Part shown: positions 1 to 6,957 of the stretch, piece after piece
Position numbering within the stretch: the stretch's first letter is position 1
Layout: each line of letters opens with the position of its first letter
Assembly: GCA_035934535.1 (NCBI GenBank)
Contig: DASYXS010000130.1
Location: forward strand, 1 to 25,195
Origin: DASSJF01 sp035934535
GTDB lineage: Bacteria > Sysuimicrobiota > Sysuimicrobiia > Sysuimicrobiales > Segetimicrobiaceae
Reading direction: 5' to 3'
Length of the DNA: 25,195 bases
The notes under the pieces: model-generated
What the model was told of the DNA's origin: nothing
The model's database searches: none
The model's input: only the letters and a program-made list of their open reading frames with translations
Made by a program: the position numbers and the translations under genes

Positions 1-3000
1 GAGCTCGACACGGTCGTGCTGCCGGTGCAGCCGCTCGACGTGCTCGCGCAGCAGATGGTCGCCGTGGCCGCCGCCGAGGAGATCGCCGAGGACGACTTGT
101 ACGCGCTCGTCCGGCGCGCGCACGCCTACCACAACCTGAGCCGGCCGGAGTTCGACCAGATCGTGGACATGCTGGCGGAAGGCGTCGCGCGGCGGTGGGG
201 GCGCGGCGCCGCGTATCTCCACCGCGACCGCACGCGCGGCACCGTGCGCGGCCGTCGGGGCGCGCGCCTCGCCGCGATCACCTCGGGCGGCGCCATTCCG
301 GATACGGCCGACTACGACGTGATCCACGATCCCGAAGGCGTGCTGGTCGGCCGGGTCAACGAAGATTTCGCGGTAGAGAGCATGGCCGGCGACGTGTTCC
401 TGCTCGGCAACACGTCGTGGCGCATCCGCCGGGTGGAGGCCGGACGCGTGCGGGTGGAAGATGCCCACGGCGCGCCGCCGTCGGTACCCTTCTGGCTCGG
501 CGAGTCGCCGGGGCGCAGCCGCGAGTTGTCGGCCGCGGTCTCGGCGCTGCGCGGCGAGATCGCGACGCGGCTTGGCGATCCCGCCGCGGCGCAGGAGTGG
601 CTCAGCCGTGAGACCGCCCTCGACCCTGAAGGCGCGGCCCAGGCGGTCCAGTACTTGACCGAGACACGCGCCGCCCTCGGCGGCGTGCCGACGCAGGGCT
701 GGATCGTCGCGGAACGCTTCTTCGACGAAGCCGGCGGCATGCAGCTCGTCCTGCACACGCCGTTTGGCGCGCGGATCAACCGCGCGTGGGGGGTCGCGCT
801 GCGCAAGCGCTTTTGCCTGACGTTCGATTTCGAACTGCAGGCCGCGGCCACAGACGACGGGATCGTTCTCTCGCTCGGCCCGCAGCACAGCTTTCCGCTC
901 GAGACGGTGTTCCACTTCGTCCGGCCGGCGACGCTGCGAGACGACATCATCCAGGCGGTGCTGCCGTCGCCGCTGTTCACGACGCGGTGGCGCTGGAACG
1001 CGGCGCGCGCACTCGCCGTCCCTCGGTACCAGGGCGGCCGGCGTGTCCCGATGCCGATCCAGCGCATGCGCGCGGAAGACCTGCTCGCCGCGGTGTTTCC
1101 CGACCAGGTCGCGTGCCAGGACAACCACGCCGGGCCGATCATCCCGCCCGACCATCCGCTCGTCAACGAGACGATCGGCAACTGCCTCGACGAGGCGATG
1201 GACATGGCGGGGCTCGCGGCGGTGCTCGGCGAGATGGAGCGCGGCGCGATCCGCACCGCGTCGGTGGAAACTCCCGCGCCCTCGCCGATCTCGCACGAGA
1301 TCTTGAACGCGAATCCGTACGCGTTTCTCGACGACGCGCCGCTCGAGGAGCGCCGCGCCCGGGCGGTCGCTCTGCGCCACATCGACCCCGGCTACGCGGG
1401 GCGGGGCGGCCGCACCGCGTCGGACGGACCTGGCGTGTTGGATGCGGCCGCGATCGCCGACGTCGCCGCACAGGCGTGGCCGGACGTGCGCGGCGCGGAC
1501 GATCTGCACGATCATCTGCTGACCGTGCGCCTCCTCCCGTTCGAGGACGCGGCGCCGTGGGACGCGCACGCGCGCACGCTCGTCGCGGACCGGCGCGCCA
1601 CCGTCGCCGTGTGGCAGGACGCAGAGGGCCGGGAGCGCCGGGCCTACGCCGCCTGCGACCGGGTGCCCGACGTGCGCCGCGCGCTGGGGGACGTCCGGTT
1701 CGAGCCCGAGCCGCCGCCCCTGCGCGTGACGCCGGACCCGCTCGAGCCGTCTGAAGCCGCGCGGCTGATCGTCCATGGCTGGGTGCAGTGTATCGGGCCG
1801 TTCACGGCCGCCGGGCTCGCCGCGCGGCTCGGCCTCTCGGCCGGAACCGTGGAGATCGCGCTTGCCGCGCTCGAGGGGAGCGGCGTCGTCTTGCGCGGGC
1901 GGTTCACTCCCGGAACGGCGGACGAGGAGTGGTGTGACCGCCGGCTGCTCGCGCGCATTCACCGGCTCACCCTCGGGCGGCTCCGGCGCGAGATCGACGC
2001 CGTGTCGCCTGCGATCTTCATGCGCTTTCTGCTGCGGTGGCAGCATCTCCAGCCCGGTACCCAGCTGCACGGACGCGACGGTGTGGCAGAGGTTGTCGGA
2101 ATGCTGCAGGGTCTCGAGGTGCCCGCGCCCGCCTGGGACGAACACGTCTTCCCCGGCCGGGTCCGCCTGTACGATCCCGAGGATCTCAACGTGCTCTGCC
2201 TCAACGGCCTCGTCACCTGGGGACGCTTGAGCGCTGGTCCGGCCGCGGGCTCAAACGGCGAGGGCGCACGGGGTACGTCGATGTCGCGGTCGGCGCCGAT
2301 CGCGCTCCTGCTGCGCGAGGATTTGGGCGGGTTCGTCGACCCGGACGGCGGCGCAAGCACGGATGCGACGCTGCGCGGCGCCGCAGCCGACGTGTTCCGG
2401 TACCTCTCAGAGCGGGGCGCTTCGTTTTTGACCGATATCGCCCGCGGGATCGGGCGCCTCCCGGCGGACACCGAGACGGCGCTGTGGGAACTGGTCGCGA
2501 AGGGTCTCGTCAGCGGCGACGGGTTCGCCGGACTGCGCCGGCTGATCGACCGCAGCGATCCGAACCGCCGCCGGCGGTATTTCTCCCGTCTGGCGCGGGA
2601 CTCCCGGCCCGGCGGCCTCCAGCACGTCAACGGCCCGGGCCCGCACGCGGGGCGCCCGCCGAGGCGGGCGCTGCCCGCCGGGCGCTGGGCCGTCTGGCGG
2701 CCGGGCGATATTGCGCTGAAGCCGGATGAGCGCGACGCCGTCGTGGCACGGCAGCTGCTTCGCCGGTACGGCGTCGTCTTTAGGGACCTTCTGGCGCGCG
2801 ACCGGGCGCTGCCGCCGTGGCGGCGGCTGCTGGACGTCTACCGGCGCTGGGAAGCACAGGGCCAGGTGCGCGGCGGCCGGTTTGTCGCCGGGGTCGCGGG
2901 CGAGCAGTACGCGCTGCCGGGCGCGGTCGAGGCCCTGCGCGCGGTCCGGCGGGAGCCGGACGAAACGGCCGACGTCGTCATCTCCGCCGCGGATCCGCTG

Positions 3001-3165
3001 AACCTCGCCGGCATCCTGCTGCCAGGCGAGCGCATCTCTCCCCTCTCCGGCCTTGCAATCGTGCTCCGAAACGGCGTGGTCGTCGATACCGGTCCGTACG
3101 GCGCGCTGCTCGCGAGCCGGCGGGCGGCGTCCGAGATGGCGGCCCGGGCAGTGCCGGCGTCGTGA
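1..3165 (+). CDS. lhr: Lhr-type DEAD/DEAH-box helicase, C-terminal part (5' end outside window)
   Basis: The reading frame is open from base 1, so the start lies upstream; 1054 residues are visible. The first segment (LDVLAQQMVA, then ALVRRAHAYHNL) is the winged-helix region that follows the two RecA domains in Lhr, so the ATPase motifs are outside the window. The later part has the large Lhr C-terminal extension with tandem winged helices, and near the end VRGGRFVAGVAGEQYALP followed by DPLNLAGILLPGERI, the usual Lhr C-terminal signature. Long Lhr proteins are 3'-5' superfamily-2 translocases linked to DNA repair. A full length of about 1,500 residues is inferred from the family. The stop overlaps the start of the next gene by 4 nt, so the two are probably co-translated. 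The family call is firm; substrate and role here are not. Confidence 0.93.
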   Translation, partial: ELDTVVLPVQPLDVLAQQMVAVAAAEEIAEDDLYALVRRAHAYHNLSRPEFDQIVDMLAEGVARRWGRGAAYLHRDRTRGTVRGRRGARLAAITSGGAIPDTADYDVIHDPEGVLVGRVNEDFAVESMAGDVFLLGNTSWRIRRVEAGRVRVEDAHGAPPSVPFWLGESPGRSRELSAAVSALRGEIATRLGDPAAAQEWLSRETALDPEGAAQAVQYLTETRAALGGVPTQGWIVAERFFDEAGGMQLVLHTPFGARINRAWGVALRKRFCLTFDFELQAAATDDGIVLSLGPQHSFPLETVFHFVRPATLRDDIIQAVLPSPLFTTRWRWNAARALAVPRYQGGRRVPMPIQRMRAEDLLAAVFPDQVACQDNHAGPIIPPDHPLVNETIGNCLDEAMDMAGLAAVLGEMERGAIRTASVETPAPSPISHEILNANPYAFLDDAPLEERRARAVALRHIDPGYAGRGGRTASDGPGVLDAAAIADVAAQAWPDVRGADDLHDHLLTVRLLPFEDAAPWDAHARTLVADRRATVAVWQDAEGRERRAYAACDRVPDVRRALGDVRFEPEPPPLRVTPDPLEPSEAARLIVHGWVQCIGPFTAAGLAARLGLSAGTVEIALAALEGSGVVLRGRFTPGTADEEWCDRRLLARIHRLTLGRLRREIDAVSPAIFMRFLLRWQHLQPGTQLHGRDGVAEVVGMLQGLEVPAPAWDEHVFPGRVRLYDPEDLNVLCLNGLVTWGRLSAGPAAGSNGEGARGTSMSRSAPIALLLREDLGGFVDPDGGASTDATLRGAAADVFRYLSERGASFLTDIARGIGRLPADTETALWELVAKGLVSGDGFAGLRRLIDRSDPNRRRRYFSRLARDSRPGGLQHVNGPGPHAGRPPRRALPAGRWAVWRPGDIALKPDERDAVVARQLLRRYGVVFRDLLARDRALPPWRRLLDVYRRWEAQGQVRGGRFVAGVAGEQYALPGAVEALRAVRREPDETADVVISAADPLNLAGILLPGERISPLSGLAIVLRNGVVVDTGPYGALLASRRAASEMAARAVPAS

Positions 3166-4148
3166 GCGGCCGGAACCCTTCCGACCTGACGATTCTGATG
3201 ATGATCGACGCCTACGTGCCGGCGGCGGCGCGCGAACGGTTCCGCGCGGCCGCCGAAGCCGCGGCGTCGGGCGCGCGGGTGCTGATGCCCGCCACTCGCG
3301 ACGAGGCGGTCGCCCAGGCGCCGGAGGCGGACATCGCCACGGGGTGGTCGCTCCCGGCCGGCGTGCTGGAGCACGGGCGGCGGCTTCAGTGGGTCCACGC
3401 CTTTACCGCCGGCGTGGACGGATTCGTCGGCCTGCCGGGCATTCGCGACGGTCGCATCGTGCTGACGCGGACGGTCGGCGCGCACGTGGCGCTGCCGGAC
3501 CATGTGATGGCGCTCGTGCTGGCCTTCGCGCGCCGGCTGCACCTCGACATCCGCAATCAGGCCAACCGGGTGTGGGACCGTCCGGCCGGCATCGGCCAGG
3601 ACGTCGCCGGCACGGTGCTCGGCATCCTCGGGCTGGGACAGATCGGGAAGCCGCTCGCCGCGCGCGCGGCCGCGTTCGGCATGCGCGTGATCGGCACGAA
3701 GCGGACACCCGAGCCGGTCCCGCACCTCGATCTCGTCCTCCCGCCCGAGCGTATCGACGAGCTGCTCCGGGAGTCGGACTACGTCGTGGCGCTCCTGCCG
3801 CTCACGCCGGAGACGAAAGGCCGCATGGGCGAGCGCGAGTTCCGGCTGATGAAACCGACCGCCGTCTTCATCAACGTGTCGCGGGGGCCGATCGTCCAGG
3901 AACCGGCGTTGGTCCGGGCCTTGCGCGAGGGGTGGATCGCCGGCGCGGGATTGGACGTGTTCGACACCGAGCCGCTCCCGGGCGATCACCCGCTCTACGA
4001 ATTCCCGCAGGTGATCATCACGCCGCACGTCTCCGGGATCACGCCGAAGTTTTTCGAGCGAATTGCGAAGGTGTTCGCTCAGAACCTCCAGCGCTACATC
4101 AAGGGCGAGCCGCTCGCCAACGTGATCGATCCTGCGCGAGGGTACTAA
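3162..4148 (+). CDS. D-2-hydroxyacid dehydrogenase (NAD(P)-dependent)
   Basis: A 328-residue protein starting at the GTG that overlaps the Lhr stop (GTGA), a length typical of the D-isomer-specific 2-hydroxyacid dehydrogenase family. The Rossmann motif is G157-L-G159-Q-I-G162. The catalytic set is R241 (NVSRGPIV), E270 (DVFDTEP) and H289 (IITPHVSG). The residues after the second Rossmann strand read GTKR rather than ending in an acidic residue, which in this family tends to favour NADPH over NADH (inference). It would reduce a 2-keto acid such as glyoxylate, hydroxypyruvate or a branched analogue; the substrate cannot be read from sequence. An upstream open stretch in the same frame lies inside lhr and is a shadow. 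The 4-nt overlap suggests translational coupling with lhr, though no functional link between the two is known. Confidence 0.92.
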   Translation: MSGRNPSDLTILMMIDAYVPAAARERFRAAAEAAASGARVLMPATRDEAVAQAPEADIATGWSLPAGVLEHGRRLQWVHAFTAGVDGFVGLPGIRDGRIVLTRTVGAHVALPDHVMALVLAFARRLHLDIRNQANRVWDRPAGIGQDVAGTVLGILGLGQIGKPLAARAAAFGMRVIGTKRTPEPVPHLDLVLPPERIDELLRESDYVVALLPLTPETKGRMGEREFRLMKPTAVFINVSRGPIVQEPALVRALREGWIAGAGLDVFDTEPLPGDHPLYEFPQVIITPHVSGITPKFFERIAKVFAQNLQRYIKGEPLANVIDPARGY

Positions 4149-4186
4149 TTGGCATAGGGTGGAACCGAGGGTCGGGTGACGGCGGC

Positions 4187-4474
4187 CTAGTGTCCGGTGA
4201 GGCGGGCCGCGACCGGAAGCAAAATGGACACGATCACGAGACTGAGGATCCAAAAGAAGTGCCGGTCCATGTTTTGTTCGAGGGTATCGAAGCGCCGCTC
4301 AACACCGTCGAAGCGGCGATCGATACTGTCAAAGCGCCCATCAATGCTGCTAAAACGATCGCGCATGTCCGTGAACCCTTGATCGACGCGGCCCTCAAGA
4401 CGCGCGATCCCCACCTCGACGCCGGCGAGTCGCCGCTCAAACGGTTCGTAGGGATGTTGCACCTGAGCCTCCAT
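4187..4474 (-). CDS. Small coiled-coil protein with C-terminal membrane anchor
   Basis: A 95-residue protein of unknown function. Residues about 14-70 form a charged coiled coil with a seven-residue repeat visible by eye (IDGRFDS, IDRRFDG, VERRFDT, LEQNMDR), which the DNA shows as degenerate 21-nt units at about 4285-4350. Residues about 72-92 (FFWILSLVIVSILLPVAARL) are one hydrophobic helix, so the protein probably sits in the inner membrane with the coiled coil on one side. It faces the plus-strand dehydrogenase tail to tail and lies 34 nt downstream of the ABC permease, so it may be the last gene of that transcript. The start ATG is preceded by GGTGAGAG at modest spacing. Similar short coiled-coil/TM proteins are common in genomes without an assigned role. 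Confidence 0.72.
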   Translation of the reverse strand: MEAQVQHPYEPFERRLAGVEVGIARLEGRVDQGFTDMRDRFSSIDGRFDSIDRRFDGVERRFDTLEQNMDRHFFWILSLVIVSILLPVAARLTGH

Positions 4475-4508
4475 CGCTGGCTCTCACCACCGAATGATAC
4501 CGGACCGG

Positions 4509-5345
4509 TTAGTCCTCCCGCGACCGGAACGTGGCGATCGCCGCCGTCAGCATCACGGCGAGAAACAGCACAATGATGGAGAGGTTGAGCCGGTACGGGT
4601 GCGCGACCAGCGCCTGCGCCAGCGGCGAGCCGGCGTAGACCATGCCGCGGAGGGCGTCGACCGCGTACGTCAGCGGATCGATCCGCGTCAGCACCGTCAT
4701 CCACAGCGGCAGCCCGCGCAGCGGAAAGAACGCGCCCGAGAGCAGCCACAGCGGCAGCACCATGAAGTTCATCACGACCTGAAAGCCTTCCATCGTCGCC
4801 ATGCGCGACGCGATCACGAGGCCGAAGCTCGTGAGTGACGCGGCGACCAGCAGCATGACCAGCGCGATCCCGGCTACCTGCGCCGGCCCCAGGTGCACGC
4901 CGACGAGCGGGGCGAGCACGAGCAGCAGCACGCCCTGCAGCGTCGCGACGGTCGCCCCGCCCGCGACCTTGCCGGCCACGATGCTGGCGCGCGCGACGGG
5001 TGCGACGAGGATTTCCTTCAGGAATCCGAACTCACGGTCCCAGATGATCGAGATCGCGGAGAAGATGGCGGTGAAGAGCACGGTCATCCCGAGCACGCCC
5101 GGGTACATGAACTCGAGGTAGCTGAACCCGCGCGGCACCGCGGCCGAGCGGAACGTGGCGCCGAACCCGGTGCCCATGATCGCCAGGTAGATCAGCGGCT
5201 GGCCGAGTGCCCCGACGATACGGGCACGCTCGGAGACGAACCTGATCAGTTCGCGCAGCCAGATCGCGTACGCGGCGCGCACCTCCTGACGCCATCCGGT
5301 CGCCGGCGCCGCGGGCGGAAGCGTTCGCGCGCCGGCGCGCAGCAT
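4509..5345 (-). CDS. ABC-2 type transporter permease (DrrB-like)
   Basis: A 278-residue integral membrane protein. After a short cytoplasmic N-terminus with YAIWLRELIRFVSERARI it has about six hydrophobic segments. It carries the ABC-2 family element IWDREFGFLKEILVAP, in which the DRE..FL.E...AP pattern marks the cytoplasmic loop that touches the ATPase, and it ends in a last helix and FRSRED. I chose the ATG at 5345 because it shares its A with the stop of the ATPase gene (TGATG), the classic coupled arrangement; a GTG at 5360 in the same frame is an alternative giving five extra residues. With the ATPase it should form a two-gene exporter of the daunorubicin-resistance type. The substrate is unknown: related systems move hydrophobic drugs, lipids or polysaccharides. 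Confidence 0.9.
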   Translation of the reverse strand: MLRAGARTLPPAAPATGWRQEVRAAYAIWLRELIRFVSERARIVGALGQPLIYLAIMGTGFGATFRSAAVPRGFSYLEFMYPGVLGMTVLFTAIFSAISIIWDREFGFLKEILVAPVARASIVAGKVAGGATVATLQGVLLLVLAPLVGVHLGPAQVAGIALVMLLVAASLTSFGLVIASRMATMEGFQVVMNFMVLPLWLLSGAFFPLRGLPLWMTVLTRIDPLTYAVDALRGMVYAGSPLAQALVAHPYRLNLSIIVLFLAVMLTAAIATFRSRED

Positions 5346-6334
5346 CAGCGGCGGCCCCACGCCCGCACCATCGTCCGCAATTGATCCGTCGCGGAGGCCG
5401 ACTCGTCCCGGATCGCGTGACCGGTCAGTTTGAGGAAGACGTCGTCCAAGGTGGGCTGCTTGACCGCGACCGCGGTTACGAGCGCCGGAAAGGCCGCGGC
5501 GACCCGCGGCACGAACTCCGCCCCCCGCTCCAGCTCCACGACCACGTGGCCGTCCGCGGCGCGGGCGTCGCCGCCGAAGCGCGCCTCGATCTCCCGGGCC
5601 AGCGACGGGGGGTCCGGCGAGGTGATCGTAATGACATCGCCGCCGACCTGCCGCCGCAGCGCGTCGGGGGTGCCGAGCGCAACGATCCGCCCTCCGTCGA
5701 TGATCGCGATGCGGTCGCAGTGCTCCGACTCCTCGATGTAGTGCGTCGTCATGAAGACCGTCACGCCCTCGCGCCGGCGGAGGTCGACCACGTACTCCCA
5801 GATGTGGTTGCGCGTTTGGAGATCGAGGCCCAGCGTCGGCTCGTCGAGGAACAGCACCCTCGGCTTGTGCAGGAGACCCCGGGCGATCTCCAGCCGCCGC
5901 TTCATCCCGCCGGAGTACGTCGCGACGAGCGCCCGGCGCCGCTCGCTCAACTCCACCATCTCGAGCACCGCGGCAAGCCGCGGCTCGACCTCGGCGGACG
6001 GCACGCCGTAGAGCATGGCGTGGAACCGCAGATTCTGCTCGGCGGTCAGACGGTTGTCGAGGCTGGGATCCTGGAAGACGATGCCCATCGACCGCCGCAC
6101 GTCGCCGGGGTGCGCGACCACGTCGTAGCCGGCGAGCGAGGCGCGGCCCGACGTCGGCCGCAGCAGCGTGGCCAGCACCTTGATCGTCGTCGTCTTGCCC
6201 GCCCCGTTCGGGCCGAGGAAGCCGAAAATCTCGCCCGCGGCGACGGAAAAGGTCACACCCCGGACGGCTTCGATCGGTCCGAAGCGCTTGATCAGGTCGC
6301 GTACATCAATGATCGGCGTCTCAATTACAGCCAT
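5345..6334 (-). CDS. ABC transporter ATP-binding protein (DrrA family)
   Basis: A 329-residue nucleotide-binding subunit. It has Walker A GPNGAGKTT (residues 41-49), the Q-loop at Q88, the signature SGGMKR (141-146), Walker B LFLDEPT (161-167) and the switch histidine in MTTHYIEE (about 198). The C-terminal about 90 residues form the DrrA-type extension, with KQPTLDDVFLKLTG near the end, which is typical of drug/lipid exporters of this family. It powers the permease encoded immediately downstream, with which it shares a TGATG junction. Its own start overlaps the end of the upstream methyltransferase gene by 10 nt, so all three genes look translationally linked. The start ATG has only a weak ribosome-binding site, consistent with coupling. 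Confidence 0.95.
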   Translation of the reverse strand: MAVIETPIIDVRDLIKRFGPIEAVRGVTFSVAAGEIFGFLGPNGAGKTTTIKVLATLLRPTSGRASLAGYDVVAHPGDVRRSMGIVFQDPSLDNRLTAEQNLRFHAMLYGVPSAEVEPRLAAVLEMVELSERRRALVATYSGGMKRRLEIARGLLHKPRVLFLDEPTLGLDLQTRNHIWEYVVDLRRREGVTVFMTTHYIEESEHCDRIAIIDGGRIVALGTPDALRRQVGGDVITITSPDPPSLAREIEARFGGDARAADGHVVVELERGAEFVPRVAAAFPALVTAVAVKQPTLDDVFLKLTGHAIRDESASATDQLRTMVRAWGRR

Positions 6335-6819
6335 CGTCTCACGCGCCGCCGATAAAGTCGCCAGCCATCACCGAACGTCTCGGCAAGCATACGTTCCCCA
6401 ACTCTTATGAAGCGAAGATCGAGCAAGACCGCAAAGGCGAGAACGACGGCAAACGGCGCGAGCGTTCCAAGCAGCACGGCAACGCCGCCGAGGATCAGGA
6501 CCATCCCAAGATACATGGGATGCCGGCTTTCGGCAAACACGCCGTCGGTCAACAGATGGCTGGACCGTTCGAAGGGCTTCACGGTTGTCTCGTGCGTCTT
6601 GAATTCACGATCCGCGAGCAGATTGAGCGCCATCCCAATCACAACCGGCACAAATCCAACGAGTGAATAACGCAACGCGGCGATCCGCGGGACCGGAACC
6701 GCGAAATGCAGCAGCAGCATCAGGGGCAGCGCCATGCCGAAATAGCCCGGCGGAAGAACCGGCCCGCGGCGGTTTCCGGCACGGATATCGCCGTCAAAAG
6801 CATCGGAGGGCATCGTCAT
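6325..6819 (-). CDS. Isoprenylcysteine/phospholipid-methyltransferase-like membrane protein
   Basis: A 164-residue protein with four or five hydrophobic segments. It carries the signature of the ICMT/PEMT superfamily: SRHPMYLGM at about residues 97-105, the SAM-binding element, followed by a last helix and a conserved E near ERMLAETFGDGWRLY. Bacterial members methylate small lipophilic or lipid-type substrates in the membrane; the substrate here is unknown. The start ATG is preceded by AGGA at about 5 nt spacing. The 3' end overlaps the ABC ATPase start by 10 nt. This close packing suggests that the methylation and the export act on related molecules (inference). Confidence 0.82.
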   Translation of the reverse strand: MTMPSDAFDGDIRAGNRRGPVLPPGYFGMALPLMLLLHFAVPVPRIAALRYSLVGFVPVVIGMALNLLADREFKTHETTVKPFERSSHLLTDGVFAESRHPMYLGMVLILGGVAVLLGTLAPFAVVLAFAVLLDLRFIRVGERMLAETFGDGWRLYRRRVRRWL

Positions 6820-6906
6820 TCTCGTCCTGGTGTGCCGCCCCGGTATGGATCGTCGATGGAGGCCGGATGGAGATGATGTGAAAACCCCTCGGCGGCGACG
6901 GAAAAC

Positions 6907-6933
6907 GGCGGCGGGACACCGGATCCCGCCGCC
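6907..6933 (-). terminator. Rho-independent-type terminator after lon
   Basis: A perfect 10-bp inverted repeat (GGCGGCGGGA / TCCCGCCGCC, 7-nt loop) lies 25 nt beyond the lon stop. On the minus strand the stem is followed by GTTTTC. It would end the lon transcript before the methyltransferase-ABC genes. Confidence 0.75.
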
Positions 6934-6957
6934 GCCTCCCGCGCGTGTGAGCGCCCG

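Noticed and set aside
2838..4253. A 471-codon minus-strand frame opposite lhr and the dehydrogenase
   Set aside because: Antisense shadow: rich in Arg, His and Asp, with no recognisable domain, opposite two clear genes.
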